Below, piece by piece: positions 1-12,645 of a DNA stretch of 64,000 nucleotides. The position numbers and the translations under genes are program-made. Position 1 is the stretch's first letter. Every line of letters starts with the position of its first letter. The notes beneath the pieces were generated by a model, which saw only the letters and a program-made list of their open reading frames with translations, ran no database searches and was not told the DNA's origin. Origin of the DNA: Cacajao melanocephalus (lineage: Eukaryota > Chordata > Mammalia > Primates > Pitheciidae); contig CAUYLG010051168.1 of assembly GCA_963573385.1 (NCBI GenBank), positions 62,001 through 126,000 of the forward strand, read 5' to 3'.

Positions 1-129
1 ATGACCTGACTTGAATGGGTAACTCAGACTTTGCTAAATGTACCATCAGGAAGGCAGGGAAGGAGACACAACTCCTAGGAACTTTGTGGGAACAGGTTAG
101 GACTTCCAGAAGATAAAACTGCAAATGTA

Positions 130-640
130 TGAATTTAAAAGGCCCTCAACTCTTTGACCCTCCTTTCATCTAGTGATGGGGTCTAAGTAAAGACTTGGTT
201 CTGGAATGTCTCTATGATTTACATGACCAGTAGAATATGGCAGAAGTTATGGCACACAGGTTTCTGAGTCCAGATCTTAAGAGCTAGCAGCTTCTTCTTC
301 CTGTCCCCTATAACACTAGCTCTGTGGAAGGAAGTTGATTTCCCTGAGACTGCTGTGCTATGAAGAAAGTCCAAGGAAGCCATGTGGACAAGTTCTGGAA
401 AATGAGATGCATGTGGAGAAAGAAAGAAGATAAAGATTACAGATATATGAGTGAAGAACCCAGCTTGGAAGTGAGGTCTCCATCCTCAGCTGATGCTACA
501 TGGATCAGGGACAAACTTCCCAGTTGAGTCCTTCCTAAATCCCTGACCTTCAAAATTGTGAACAAACTAAATATTATTTTAAGTCATTACGTTTTGGGGT
601 AGTTTGGTACACTGTAATAGATATCCTGAATAGCACAGAT
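130..640 (+). mobile_element. MLT1-like LTR (ERVL-MaLR), degraded
   Basis: The stretch follows the order expected of an MLT1-group LTR. A 'gaccagtagaatatggcagaag' type block comes near 225, a 'ctgctgtgctatgaagaaag' type block near 350, and then the 3' terminal region with 'aagtcattacgttttgggg' and 'gtaatagatatcctgaatag' near 580-635. The last block corresponds to the family's 'aagccactaagttttggggt ... cagcaatagataactg' end. It is a solo LTR with no recognisable internal region and is too diverged for a target-site duplication to be seen. The left boundary is uncertain by about 80 bp. Confidence 0.6.
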
Positions 641-1495
641 TAGGAGGGAATGTCAGAAGGTCTAAATGTGAAGAAAGAGGATCAAGTTTAGAAACTGAGA
701 ATATATTCTGTGAAGGTTTAATTTCCCAGTTTTCTTTTTTTTTAATTATGAGGAAAAGTTATATTGAACATGCTTCTATCAGTTTTTGTTTTTACGTGGA
801 AATTCCTCTGATTATCCCAACTTTTAGTAGTTGCCAAAAAGCTAAGCAGATGCAGCCTGGATGGAAATAGGTGGTATTGTAGAAAATAAAGGGAACAGAT
901 CGATACAGAGAGGAGGATTTGGCCCCACATTTGTTCCTCTGCTGAGGCCAATTATTAAGACCCAGTTTTTCTTAGAGGGGACTGTGCCCAGATGTTTTGA
1001 GTGATTAGCCTGCTGGTCCAACCCAGAGCTGGAGTAACATGCAGAAGTACATCATGCTGAGGATGAACTCCCTCATGAACAATTTAGCTGTGTGTATGTC
1101 CAGTAGACCTTTTCATTCTCAAATATACTTAAGTGGCCCATAAGGGGAAGCAAACTGACATTTAGGTTATTTGAAGGTTTTTGTTGTTGTTGTTGTTATG
1201 TACACATTTTAGTCCCTAAGAAGCCCAAAGCTCTTATACATAATTGCACTCATGCAATCAATCTTTGAATCAGAAAGTATAAGATATACCTTGCCCTTGG
1301 CCTTTCTGTGTGCTGCCTGTGTTCCTCCAAGCAGCAGTGTGAGTTTCACAGTTAGTATGTGGCTTCCACTTCAGTGCTTCCATACTTTACCTTTAATTAC
1401 TATATCTCCTCTTATCCCAACTCTTCAACTAACTACTCTGATGGCCATCTCTTCTTTTAAAATATCTCAGGCAAGGAATATGACTTTCCTACTAT
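641..1495. other. Unassigned stretch, no gene seen
   Basis: AT-rich sequence without a recognised repeat family or credible exon. It holds a short (GTT)n run near 1178-1198. The open frame at 1252-1515 has no recognisable domain and no coding-like composition. Confidence 0.5.
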
Positions 1496-1496
1496 T

Positions 1497-1660
1497 TCAT
1501 TTAATCACTCAATAAAAATGTATTGAGTTTTATTAAGCTCAGAATCCTGTCTAGGATGCTAAGGCTGCAAATGTAAATAAGTCATATTCCTCCTTCTCAA
1601 ATATCTTAGTCTTATAGAGGTAGTGAGAAAAGTATATGAATCATTAAAATAAAAGGCATA
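1497..1660 (-). mobile_element. L2-like 3' end fragment (antisense)
   Basis: The text 'cactcaataaaaatgtattgag' followed by 'cctgtctaggatgctaaggctgcaaatg' and 'gtcttatagaggtagtgag' resembles the antisense of the L2 3' end. That region typically reads 'attcaacaaatatttattgag ... ctgtgctaggtgctggggatacagc'. Divergence is high, so this is tentative. Confidence 0.4.
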
Positions 1661-1714
1661 AAAGAGATTTAAAGGCAGGATATTAAAAAGAGAAACACAT
1701 TGCTTCCAAAAGGA

Positions 1715-2000
1715 TAAAACTAACATTTACTGAGTATCCCCTACGAAGCATGTATTTTAAATATATTGTCTCACTTATACTCTGCCTCCACCCTAAAAAG
1801 TAGGTAGCATGTTTTTCTTTATTTTACATAAAAAAAAACTTAGATTAAAAAATGTTGACCCACCCCCTTCCCACTCATAAAAAATAGTTAAGTCAATTAA
1901 GATCACAAGTAAATTAAAAACCTGCAACTATTCTGTCTTTGTCTGACATCAAAATCTCATACTCTTTCCATCAGCTGTCAAGCTTCCATAATGCTGTAAT
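1715..2000 (-). mobile_element. Degenerate MIR-like fragment (antisense)
   Basis: 'aacatttactgagtatcccctac', 'attgtctcactta', 'aagtaggtagcatg' and 'atcacaagtaaatt' occur in the order of an antisense MIR. The homology is weak and interrupted by A-rich sequence near 1830-1860. Confidence 0.35.
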
Positions 2001-2029
2001 TTTAAAACCATAAACACTTTCTCAAAAAC

Positions 2030-2205
2030 CATCTCATTTGACTTTCATAAAAACACTGTGAAGAAGGATGGCCTTCTCATTCTACTTTACAGAAAGAAAA
2101 ACAAACACTGGAGAGGTAAAGGGACTTTTAAGTAATGACTAAAATTCAAACCCTATCCTGATTTAATGACTCCAACATGGCTTTTCTTTCCATTCTACCA
2201 TGCTG
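2030..2205 (-). mobile_element. MIR SINE (antisense)
   Basis: Antisense MIR core: 'atctcatttgactttcataaaaacactgtgaag' is followed by 'ctactttacagaaagaaaaac', 'ggagaggtaaagggac', 'attcaaaccctatcctgatt' and 'ccattctaccatgctgtctt'. This is the order of the reverse complement of the tRNA-derived MIR. Ancient and diverged. Confidence 0.75.
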
Positions 2206-3110
2206 TCTTTTCCAGATTGAGACATTATCAAAGTGTCATGGCAAAGAATGTATTTAACACTGGGCCATGAGGAACGAACAAGATTTGGACAGGTGACTAC
2301 TGGGGCATGAGAAGATTAGAGTTGGAGAACTTGCAAGTGGAGGAAACAGAGTCGTTATCAACAACAATGTAGCTCAGTTGCTGTCCAAGATAATTTGCTG
2401 CACTGAATCTACTGCAACCAGGCCCAAAAACACTATGGAATGGGCAATATTCCTATTGCTCACGGATTATTTTTTTGTAACAATGTCTAATACACAAATA
2501 ATCCCAGACAACATAACCTGAGAATTCATATGGAGTTACATTTTTTGTTTGTAATTCCTAAGTTTACTGATTTATTTCTCCACAAGTTGAGCTCCCTCCT
2601 TCAAAGTCTTCCCATCAAATATCCCTGTGAATACACAGGAGTTGTGCAGCATATGCTCACAAGCAATGCAATTTATGCTGAGCATTCATTCTCTTGTATT
2701 GATAGTTCTCCAATTCCAGACAGCTAAGTTTTTCTTTGCAAGTCAATTTCAATACAGAGATCTCTTTACTTTCAGAATGAGTTTTCTGGAGAAGCTATGC
2801 AGAGGTCATCCAAATAGACTTCTAGGGGTCATTCTTGACATTTTGTTCAATAAATATACATCAATTGTCAATAATGTGTCAGGCAGTTATTCATTCATCT
2901 TAGTCATAAATGTTCATTCTCATCTCAAATAAAGTATAGGACCTTCCTTCTTACATTATGTTGTATTTATTTTACTTTGTGGAATAATTTGGGATAGTAG
3001 ATATTCAATATTCCTGAAATATTTTCTATCATGTCCTCCAAATCACATGTACAGTTTTAAGCCACTAATAGGAAATATTTAAAGTACAACCAGTGACACA
3101 GTATGTGGGA
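2206..3110. other. Unassigned stretch, no gene seen
   Basis: AT-rich sequence. Open frames at 2530-2727 and 2627-2932 overlap in different frames and show no domain. No splice-flanked exon or repeat family was recognised. Confidence 0.5.
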
Positions 3111-3114
3111 AGAG

Positions 3115-3295
3115 TCCCAGTGGATAAAGTTCAAGTTTTGAGTCTGAAGACAGGGTTTGGTTTGAATCCAAGCACTGCATTTGGAAACTATGTAGCTTTA
3201 GACATGTGGTTTTGTTTGTTTGTTTACTATCTTGAATCTTGTCAACTATATTTAAAATGTAAATAATCATAATATTGCCTATTGTCACTAACCAA
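3115..3295 (+). mobile_element. MIR SINE (sense)
   Basis: Sense MIR features in order: 'agttttgagtctgaagacagggttt', 'ggtttgaatccaagcactgc', 'tatgtagctttagacatg', 'aaaatgtaaataatcataatattgcctat'. The block lost its B-box-like detail by mutation and carries an inserted (GTTT)n tract near 3210. Confidence 0.7.
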
Positions 3296-3349
3296 TAACA
3301 TTATTATGTTAAGTGTAATCGTGACTTTCTTAACCTGTACCCACTATAT

Positions 3350-3535
3350 GTCAGGCTCTTGTGAGGCCTTTTACATGCATTACTGAACATCCTCATTTGC
3401 ACCCTGCAAGGGAGGTATTTTTAACTAGGGAAGATTATTCTTTGCTCAAGAGCATACAACTGGTACATGGCAGAGACAATATTTAAGCCAGATTTGTTTG
3501 ACATTAAAGCCATGTTCTTTTTACTATACATTGCT
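3350..3535 (-). mobile_element. MIR SINE (antisense)
   Basis: 'aacatcctcatttgcaccctgcaagggaggta', 'gctcaagagcatacaactggtacatggcagag', 'atttaagccagatttg' and 'aagccatgttctttttactatac' follow the antisense MIR consensus. With the previous entry it forms a head-to-head MIR pair. Confidence 0.8.
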
Positions 3536-3574
3536 GCTTCTATATAAATATTGTTTTGCTTGGTATTGGTGTTT

Positions 3575-3715
3575 GTTTCTTTGATCGATAGCCCTTAAAC
3601 ACAATATTTGGGTCTTTTTTCTCAGGACCTACATCATGTTGAAGCACAAAGCCTGCCCCCCTCACAAAAAAAAGTTTCAATAAATACCTGTTGGATGTAT
3701 AAATGAATAGCAAAA
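3575..3715 (+). mobile_element. L2 3' end fragment
   Basis: 'tttctcaggacctacatcatgttgaagcac' ends in 'tcaataaatacctgttggatg' and 'aaatgaatag', the typical tail of L2. An A-run interrupts it near 3667. Confidence 0.45.
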
Positions 3716-3899
3716 AATAAATTGTTTCTGCTCTATTCTGAACCCTAGGCTACATAAGTAACACCATCCACATCTTCAAATATGAAAAGGATACTCTCAA
3801 CATAAACAAATGTAGTAAAGTAACCACAGACACACTTTTAAAAACATAGCAACTCTGACACTCATTGTCAATGACAGCCAATTTCATTAATCAAAAACA

Positions 3900-3927
3900 G
3901 GAAAAAAAAAAAAGAAAAAAAAAAAGG
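3900..3927 (+). repeat. A-rich simple repeat
   Basis: Two runs of A separated by a single G, with no attached SINE or LINE body that I can recognise. Confidence 0.8.
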
Positions 3928-4434
3928 CTTTTACATTATTCTGCCTCCAAAACAAAACTGATTTAATACCTTTTTGAAAACTGTTAAGCTATCTCAAAAT
4001 CTCAGGTTAAAAAAAATCATGCATTGGTATTTTAAATGAAAATAAGACATAATGTCTATGTTCGTGCAACGTGTCAAGGCTGTGATTTTCCCATAGTTTT
4101 GCATTCCTCTGAGTAAAATGCTATCTACATCTCACAACTGGTGGATGTAAAGATTGTGAAACAAAATTGGGCATAATCCATCAAACTCACACCCCATGCC
4201 AACTTTAACTACTCAGTCTCTGGAGCACAGAAACTAGGTAAAAATTTACGGGAGCATACTTAAATCAAAACTGACTGATACTGATGCATATCTTTTAGGG
4301 GAATTAGCTCTTTCCCCTTTGATTTAGGTCCCCATTGCAGCACTGGGCATTTGTATTTATCTTCTCTCTCCAGTATACCAAAGCAAATGTGAATGTTTTT
4401 GAGTAGCGGCTATACATAAGCATAGAATGAGGTA

Positions 4435-4610
4435 CTTCCTTCAATCATCACAAAAACTGTAAGAAACACATGATATATCTCTATTTTAAAGATGAGAACA
4501 TCAAAGCTGAGAGAGGTAAAGTAACCTGAGCAAGGCCATACAACCCATGAGTAATGAGACTAGGATTTGAACTCAGTTTGACTGATTCCAAAGCTGTAGC
4601 TGATCCCTTA
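4435..4610 (-). mobile_element. MIR SINE (antisense)
   Basis: 'tcaatcatcacaaaaactgtaag', 'tattttaaagatgagaacatcaaagctgagagaggtaaagtaacctgag', 'aaggccatacaacccatgagtaatg' and 'aggatttgaactcag' match antisense MIR in order and spacing. This is one of the clearer MIR copies in the window. Confidence 0.85.
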
Positions 4611-4673
4611 GAAAGAGAAAGGATGGTTTAGCAGAACTACATATTTTTAAAGCATCAAATTAAAAGCGAAACC

Positions 4674-4940
4674 ATGAGAACACAGGAAGGGGAGCATCAC
4701 ACACTGGGGTCTGTTGGGGGAGTGGGTAGGGGAGGGACAGCAGGGGGTGGGGAGGTTGGGGAGGGATAACATGGGGAGAAATGCCAGATATAGGTGACAG
4801 GAGAATGGAGGCAGCAAACCACCTTGCCATGTAAGTACCTATGCAACAACCCTGCATGATCTGTACACGTACTCCAGAACATAAAGTACAATTTAAAAAA
4901 AAAAAAAGGAAGAAAAAGAGAAGAATAAAAAATTTTTTAA
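4674..4940 (+). mobile_element. 5'-truncated primate L1 3' end
   Basis: Only an L1 3' UTR remains. It starts at 'atgagaacacaggaagggg', passes the G-rich tract and 'gccagatataggtgacagg', and ends in 'cagaacataaagtacaattt' plus an A-rich tail. A 12-bp target-site duplication with one mismatch (AAAAGCGAAACC at 4662-4673, AAAAGTGAAACC at 4941-4952) brackets it, so this is a single retrotransposition event. The 3' UTR type matches older primate L1 (L1PA15-17 or L1PB) rather than the youngest L1PA. Open frames crossing it on the minus strand are artefacts of the G-rich repeat. Confidence 0.85.
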
Positions 4941-4954
4941 AAAAGTGAAACCTA

Positions 4955-5685
4955 GTGTGGACTGAGAGAAAACAGTTGTTTAAATATTGTTGTAGGATAA
5001 GGGACTTAAAGGGGAAAGGAAGAAGCAAATAGGGAGAGGAGGAAAGGGGAAGAGGTGAGGTAAAAGAGGAGTGAGATCAGATTAATCATGAAATAGGTCC
5101 CCTGCCTTCTGGCATTCTATATGAACTATTTGTTTTGGTGGAGGAGAGGGGATGAAGGTGCTCTAAAATGCCTTTCCAAGTGCAATGAGTTTAAATGCAT
5201 TTGTTGTTCTATACACTCCCTGCAGTAACATGATGATCTTTCAGACTTCTGAAGCTGAAGTTATTTCCAGTGGCATTTGACTTGCTGTAACTGTCATATG
5301 CACAACAGGCAGGAGATACACTGGGAAAGATACTCCACTCACAGTTGACGGCTGAGCTCAGCCCCAAGTGGCTCGCTTAGAGATATTATTCATACTCAAA
5401 TATGGCCTCACTCTTGGCTCCTTAGCTTTCTCTTCTTTCCTTTTTGCCACAAATAAATTTTTAGACTTCATATTTTGATGCTTTTCCTAGCTACATGATT
5501 GGTTTTTAATAGGGATTACATATTTTTATTATCTAAATGCAGTTTGCTATTTTAAGATACCTGTTCCCTTCTCCTAACTCTGCTCCAAGAAACTTCTATC
5601 CTAGTATCACTTCTTTGGCCAGCTATCCGACTTTGTTCACATCAGACACGTGATCAAGAAGCATACAATAAATCAATGACTTAGA
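4955..5685. other. Unassigned stretch, no gene seen
   Basis: Purine-rich beginning (about 5010-5070), then ordinary AT-rich sequence. No repeat family or exon was recognised. Confidence 0.5.
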
Positions 5686-5688
5686 TCA

Positions 5689-5865
5689 ACAGTTTTCAAA
5701 CCTGAAACTGACTACACAATCACATGGAGTGATTTCAGAAAATATTCATACCTAGACCCCACACCAGACCAATTAAACCAAAATCTCCAAATGTGGTGCT
5801 CAGGCAGAAATACAGTTCAGATTTTTAACTACACACAATGTTTCTACTCTGATGACTATCTTGAA
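5689..5865 (+). mobile_element. MER5A-like hAT-Charlie MITE
   Basis: A non-autonomous hAT relic. 'caacagttttcaaacctgaaac' matches the MER5 left terminal inverted repeat. 'cacatggagtgatttcag', 'tagaccccacaccagacc' and 'tttttaactacacac' follow the internal order. The right end is eroded near 'tcttgaaaagctcc'. Confidence 0.7.
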
Positions 5866-5869
5866 AAGC

Positions 5870-6798
5870 TCCATAAGGCTGGTGTCACAGAGAAACCTCT
5901 CCCAACCAGTGAGCCCAAGTTCTGATTTGAATTACATCTCCGCATCAGGCGATGCCAACACAATGAATGGCAAATTCAGTCAATGACACGGAAACTTTAC
6001 GGTAGTTGTTGTGTATCATTCAAAACAATGCTTCAGGTTCCTAACTGTCATTTCCTATGTCAATGGGTGATTTGTGGCCCATTGACAGAGGTGTATTATG
6101 GTTTCTCCACCTGTTGGGAAAAGTAGCAGCATTTGGGGATCACCTGTCATCTGCAAAAATAAGTGAGGTGAGTTCCAAATTCTACCTTTTTGCCCTGCAA
6201 CTCTTCAGACATGGGTTGCAAGTTTATATATCCACAGGAGTCAGGTAAGTAATATAAGTGATAAACGGAGTTTTACGTGGGGACTCAGCTAGCTAGAGAG
6301 TTCATGGGGGCAGATGATATTTAGCTCTGACCAGTTATTTCAAGAAGCAATGTGAGTTTTTGTTGCCTTGGGCTTTGTTTTACTATTTTCTGCATAGTTA
6401 TATTCTCAAGCCACATATTCTTTTACAGCAACTTCAGGTAACCGTATTACCTATTTTAAAAAAAATCTGAATTCTAAAATCTAGAATTCCAAGCCCTCTA
6501 TCAAGTGACTCTCTCATATTATCTAACTTCACTTATTTTTACTCTTCAGTATGGAGGTCTGGCTTTTTCAAATACACCTTTCTGATACTGCACATAACTT
6601 GTTGATTCCCATCTCATCACTTGTGTTAGTCTTCCCAGTTGAAATGAGCTCTCTGTTCTCCTCTATTACACCAATCCAGTCCTTCACCTCTCTCTTTACT
6701 TTTCTCTTGTGTGATTATTTCTCCAACCACTGACTTCTCTTGTCATTTTCCCCCAAGACCTTTCAAATGTTCCTGTTTCTTTTGCTCCCTTCAAAAAT
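5870..6798. other. Unassigned stretch, no gene seen
   Basis: No recognised repeat. Open frames at 6057-6248 and 6551-6733 have no recognisable domains. Confidence 0.5.
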
Positions 6799-6810
6799 AA
6801 CAAGCCATCA

Positions 6811-7204
6811 AAAATGATGAATTCGTGTCCTTCGTAGGGACATGGATGAACCTGGAAACCATCATTCTCAGCAAACTGACACAAGAACACAAAATCAAAC
6901 ACTGCATGTTCTCACTCACAGGTGGGTGATGAACAATAAGAACACATGGACATAGGGAGGGGAGCACTACACACAGGGGTCTGTTGGGGGGAAAATAGGG
7001 GAGGGACAGTGGGAGGTGGGGAGGTGGGGAGGTGGGGAGGTGGGGAGAGATAGCATGGGAAGAAATGCCAGATATAGGTGAAGGGGAGGAAAGCAGCAAA
7101 TCACACTGCCACGTGTGTACCTATGCAACAATCTTGCATGTTCTTCACATTTACCCTAAAACCTAAAATACAATAAAAATTAAAAAAAAAATAAAAATAA
7201 AAAC
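6811..7204 (+). mobile_element. 5'-truncated primate L1 3' end with clear TSD
   Basis: Contains the last part of ORF2 ('tagggacatggatgaacctgg' to the stop in 'caggtgggtgatga') and the full 3' UTR with an A-rich tail. The target-site duplication AACAAGCCATCA (6799-6810) / AACAAGCCACCA (7205-7216) differs at one base. The 3' UTR is the same older primate type as the copy at 4674-4940. A GGTGGGGA unit is tandemly expanded at about 7013-7046. Confidence 0.9.
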
Positions 7205-7216
7205 AACAAGCCACCA

Positions 7217-8590
<1,374 letters not shown>

Positions 8591-8603
8591 ACAAATGTGC
8601 TTT

Positions 8604-9157
8604 AAATATATTAAGGGCTCTGCAGATTTCCAGATTATTTGTCAAAAAAATTCTGCTCCTATTTTTCAGAGCTGTAGATTAAGATATATAAACAATTACA
8701 TAATTTTTCTGAAGATCTCAAGAGACTGTCTATGGTGCAGTAAGAGAAGTCTTTTCTTATGAGAGAGGGAAAGAATTATGAACCCAGAAACTTGAAATAA
8801 GTAGTTGAAAGAACTGAATTTATCTGTCTTGCTACAGGACTTGTAAGCATGTCTGGTGTGTAAAGTTTGCATCTAAATAAAACGTTTATGCTTCATATTA
8901 CTTTGGAGGTTTCTAAATAGATACATTCAGTGATACTCCAAATGCAACAACCTAAGGACTCTGGGGTAAACAAGGGAGCAAGGGGCCTACAGAAGAATAA
9001 AAAGAAAAGTTTGGTGTATTGCTAAGTAAAGTCAGCGCAACACCACAGAATGGATTGCAGCTGGGGATTCTGAGTGTCACATTATAAGTAATCGGTAACA
9101 AAAAAGATATCCCACTTCAACACTAGTTTACACACCTGGGTACAATGAAGAGATTAT
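8604..9157. other. Unassigned stretch, no gene seen
   Basis: No recognised repeat family, exon or RNA gene. Confidence 0.5.
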
Positions 9158-9158
9158 A

Positions 9159-9352
9159 GATAGTATTTCTCAAAAGTCGGCCTTTGCACTACCTGACTCA
9201 GTATCACCTGTGCCACTTGTTACATAGGACATCTATTATCCTACGCCAGACCTTACCTATGAAATTAGAGTTGGTATGCCCAGGACTCAGGAATCAGCAT
9301 TGTTAAAGCTACCTTGGGGATTTCTAGGTACACCAAACTTTGAAAAGTACTA
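9159..9352 (+). mobile_element. MER5-like hAT-Charlie MITE
   Basis: Terminal inverted repeats are visible as 'agtatttctcaaaagt' on the left and 'actttgaaaagtact' on the right. The interior ('agtatcacctgtgccacttgtta', 'cagaccttacc', 'aggaatcagcattgttaaagc') follows MER5A/MER5B order. No clean 8-bp duplication. Confidence 0.65.
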
Positions 9353-9374
9353 CAAAACACCCATTAGGATAAAA

Positions 9375-9542
9375 TTACAAGCTTTGGCACTTGGGAAACC
9401 AAGTTTGAATCACAGCTCCCTGAGATGAAAACAGGAACAATAACAGTGCTTGCCTCACAAGACCACTGTGAGGATTAACCTAATGAGACAGTATATGAGG
9501 CATAAAGGGTAGGTTCTCCATCAATGGTACTATTAATATTCC
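9375..9542 (+). mobile_element. MIR SINE (sense)
   Basis: 'ttggcacttgggaaaccaagtttgaatcacagctccc', 'gatgaaaacaggaacaataacagtgcttgcctcac', 'ccactgtgaggattaacctaatgag' and 'ggcataaagggtaggttctc' match sense MIR, with the middle part (the 'cttactagctgtgtgacc' block) deleted. Confidence 0.8.
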
Positions 9543-9834
9543 ATATCAGGGTCCTCAACACAAACACATACTCACAGACAGGCAGCCCCTGCTGCATAAG
9601 CGGGATGAGACCAGAATTCTGAGGAATGCTCTGAGGAATCAAAGTTTTCTCTCTGCTGCTGCAGATATTGGAGCATCCCTACAGCAGCACAATTTAATTT
9701 CCTCTTTGCAAACCAAAGAAGAAAATTTGACATGAATCAGGGCACTAATGCATTTACATATACACCAAAAGTGATGGACTTTCGTGCTTCTGTGAATTAG
9801 GAATCAAGGCTCATTTACATAATGTTTAGAAAGC

Positions 9835-10215
9835 TCACAAACTTTGTATTTTGTCTAAAATAATTGTGATTCTCCAAGGTTTTCCCAACTGTGCCAATTT
9901 GGCTGGGGCTGCTTGCTTGGATTGCCAGCCTGCATCCAGATTTCTCAGTCTAATCTTTGGCAAGATCCTACTAACTCCAGTTTCAGGACCAAGTGACTGG
10001 CAGCAGCCCAATAGCCCAAGTGTGCACTCCTGCCAAATTAACACCGGCCAGGAAAAGCCTTCAAGAGTGTGAAACAAAAGAGATTCTTCGCCCTCAATGC
10101 AGAACTCAGCTGAGCTGGCCACCCTGCAGCTGGTCAAAGGGGCATCCTCTCTCCTGCAGTCCAGGGGAGTCAATGACTAAAGATGTCATTATAGGCACCA
10201 TGGAGGCAGAGTAGA
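9835..10215. other. GC-richer unassigned island
   Basis: About 380 bp with visibly higher GC than its surroundings and no recognised repeat. It carries open frames on both strands (minus-strand 9835-10173, 112 codons; plus-strand 9851-10072 and 9993-10214) without domain similarity that I can name. It contains several TTGGC/TGCCAA half-sites of nuclear factor I type, a CAGCTGAGCTGG block and 'gagtcaatgacta', close to an AP-1-like site. It could be an unannotated exon, a distal regulatory element or an old repeat. Confidence 0.3.
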
Positions 10216-12480
10216 AAACTTTTCATCATGCCCTGTAGTTCAGATATAAAAAGGGGGGAAAGAGGGACTTGTGTCAAATTGGTTTGTATCATATAAAATA
10301 ACGTCCTTGTAATGGGTATTTTATCTGTCTTGGTCATATATTCAGGGATTATGTAGACAGCAAGAAGGTGAAGTGTGAGCTCTTAATTATCTGAATATTT
10401 GATCAATATGTACAGTCCAGCTAACCACTTTATGTCCTAAATTATCTTTCTATGCCGCCTACCTTGATCAATAGACCATAAAATTGCCAAATGCCCATTT
10501 CACTTTATAATCTATGCTAATATAACCTGCTAATAAATATAACAGTGGCAGTGTAGCCAGCAAACTTCCCAATTCTGAACATAATTATTTTATACTGCCA
10601 CTTATAAGCATCAGAATACTAAAGAAATAGTAGTTTAGTCATAAGAGTTATATATATTAGGGAATCGTCTTGATCCAGCTACTCACAGTACACTTGGGAA
10701 AAGTAAAATCCGGAACAAGCATCACCAAATCTGGAACTCAGCTTTAATTAGAATACATAAATTATTCTTTGTTCTTTTTCAAAATCCATGAGCCATTTAA
10801 TCATAAATAGGAAGAAATGATATTATTTCTTTCTGTTTTATCATAATTCAAGTAATTTGGCAATTTATTAACAGCTTCTCTCCAAAGATTTTGTTCCAGG
10901 GCTGTTTTCAACATTTGTCCTGAAAGGTAACATTCAATCTGTCAGCTCCAATAGTCTCAGATTTGACAAATTAGGTTATCTTGTTACAGGCTTAATGACA
11001 TTTTCTCCTGCATCTATTCTAAGACCCCTGATAATGCATAAAAATGTCTTCTGAAACTCAACAAGGAAATGAAGTCAGTATAAGTAAATGGTATTCATGC
11101 ATATAGTCAATTAAATATACAAAGTATGTGCAAGTATTAGAGGGTAGATATGCATATTTTTAAATGCATGCAGGTTAATTAAAAGAGCAGAGCTGTAGAA
11201 GTTAGCAATGTTTGGTTCATATCTTTGGGATTTAGGGTATAAGATATCTTTTTCCCTATGTAATCAGAAAAGCAAATTGTGTCAAACCAAAAGACCATGC
11301 TGTTGAAAACACCTGAAGCTAATTATCCTAGGGGGCACCAACAGAACTAGTTGAAAAATGCAAATTTTAGTCAATTTTTGTGTTTTCCAAAATGCCAAGT
11401 AACTACCTGGACTCATTTTAGCACAGACTTGGCCAAATAATGTTATTTGTTGAACATCTAAAGTGCCAAGGTAACCAAGTCACCCAGTTGCTTTGACATC
11501 ATCTTAACTCAAACACAATATGCATATTTTCAATCAATTTACTTTGGATTCATTTTTATATATGAAACATGGTCAGTGTTCCATGAACACATTTTCAGAG
11601 GAAAGAGTGCTATAAATATGATGTGATAATGACTGGAATGTTTCAGGGAAGGACAGGAGGAGAAAAGAAGGCAAGTGCAAACTCTCATAAAATTTAAAAT
11701 AAACTGTGAACTAAGACTTGGCATTTCATCATTTTTAAACCAAAATCTAATTAGTAAGTTCTGTCCTTTAAAAGAATGTTGCAAGCTTTTCTTTAAATAA
11801 ATATTCAATTCAAGCTTTGAAAGAGTAATGCTTAAGACTTTTGCTATTACAATAAATTCAGCTTTCTAAATCTGAAACAAAAACAATATGGGAGGTAAGA
11901 ACAATACAGATAGGTAAATAATCAGAAGGTACATTTGAAAAGTTTCATTTTAAAAACATAGGCTTTGATTTTGGATCTCTATTAGTTTATAATTTGATCC
12001 TTTTTAAATGTGGATTTTAGACATAATAATAGAAAACTATAAATATAAAAAGAAATTTTTTGAGCTATGAAGAAGTAAAAACATAAACCCCTTAAAACAA
12101 TTTCCATGCTTAAGCTTTAAATTTAAGTTTTGAGTCTGGAGTTTCCTGGAAGCAAAGACAAAAAAAAAAAAAAAAAGCCCAAACCAAAAAACTACATACT
12201 TCCGTTTATCATAATAAAAGAAAACATGAGTTAAGAGATGTAGCTTTTTCCTCAAACCAAATTAAGTCACAATCAAAAGCTTATGATAAAATTTTTATGA
12301 TGATTTTTACAAAGAATTAAGATGCAAATACTCTTTACATTACTACTTCTTATATTGAGGCTCAATAAAATGGAGGGCATAACAATTAAACCTAACTCAT
12401 GGTTTTATGTCCCTATAATATACTAAGTGAGTGCAAGACCTAGGTGACTTAGGTGTTGGGGATATATATGTTTAAAGTCT
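10216..12480. other. Unassigned AT-rich stretch, no gene seen
   Basis: About 2.3 kb without a recognised interspersed repeat. It includes a poly-A run at about 12160-12176 and several small minus-strand frames without domains. Repeat-free length of this kind in an otherwise repeat-laden window may be older unique sequence. Confidence 0.45.
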
Positions 12481-12484
12481 GTCT

Positions 12485-12645
12485 TCATTAATTACCAGCT
12501 GAGTTATGTTGTGCAATTAGAGCTTATTGGCATTTTAGAGCCTGTTCCATCATTTGTAAAGTGGTATAATAATATCTATAATGTGAATATAATGCTTGAT
12601 TTGATGATTAAATGAAACAAATCATAATAACCATCTATCCTTTTG
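12485..12645 (+). mobile_element. MIR SINE (sense)
   Basis: 'attaccagctgagttatgttgtgcaattagagctta', 'ccatcatttgtaaagtggtataataatatc' and 'tgatgattaaatgaaacaaatcataataa' follow the 3' half of sense MIR. Confidence 0.7.

Noticed and set aside
4660..5028. 122-codon minus-strand frame
   Set aside because: Antisense of an L1 3' UTR and its flank, proline-rich only because of the G-rich tract.
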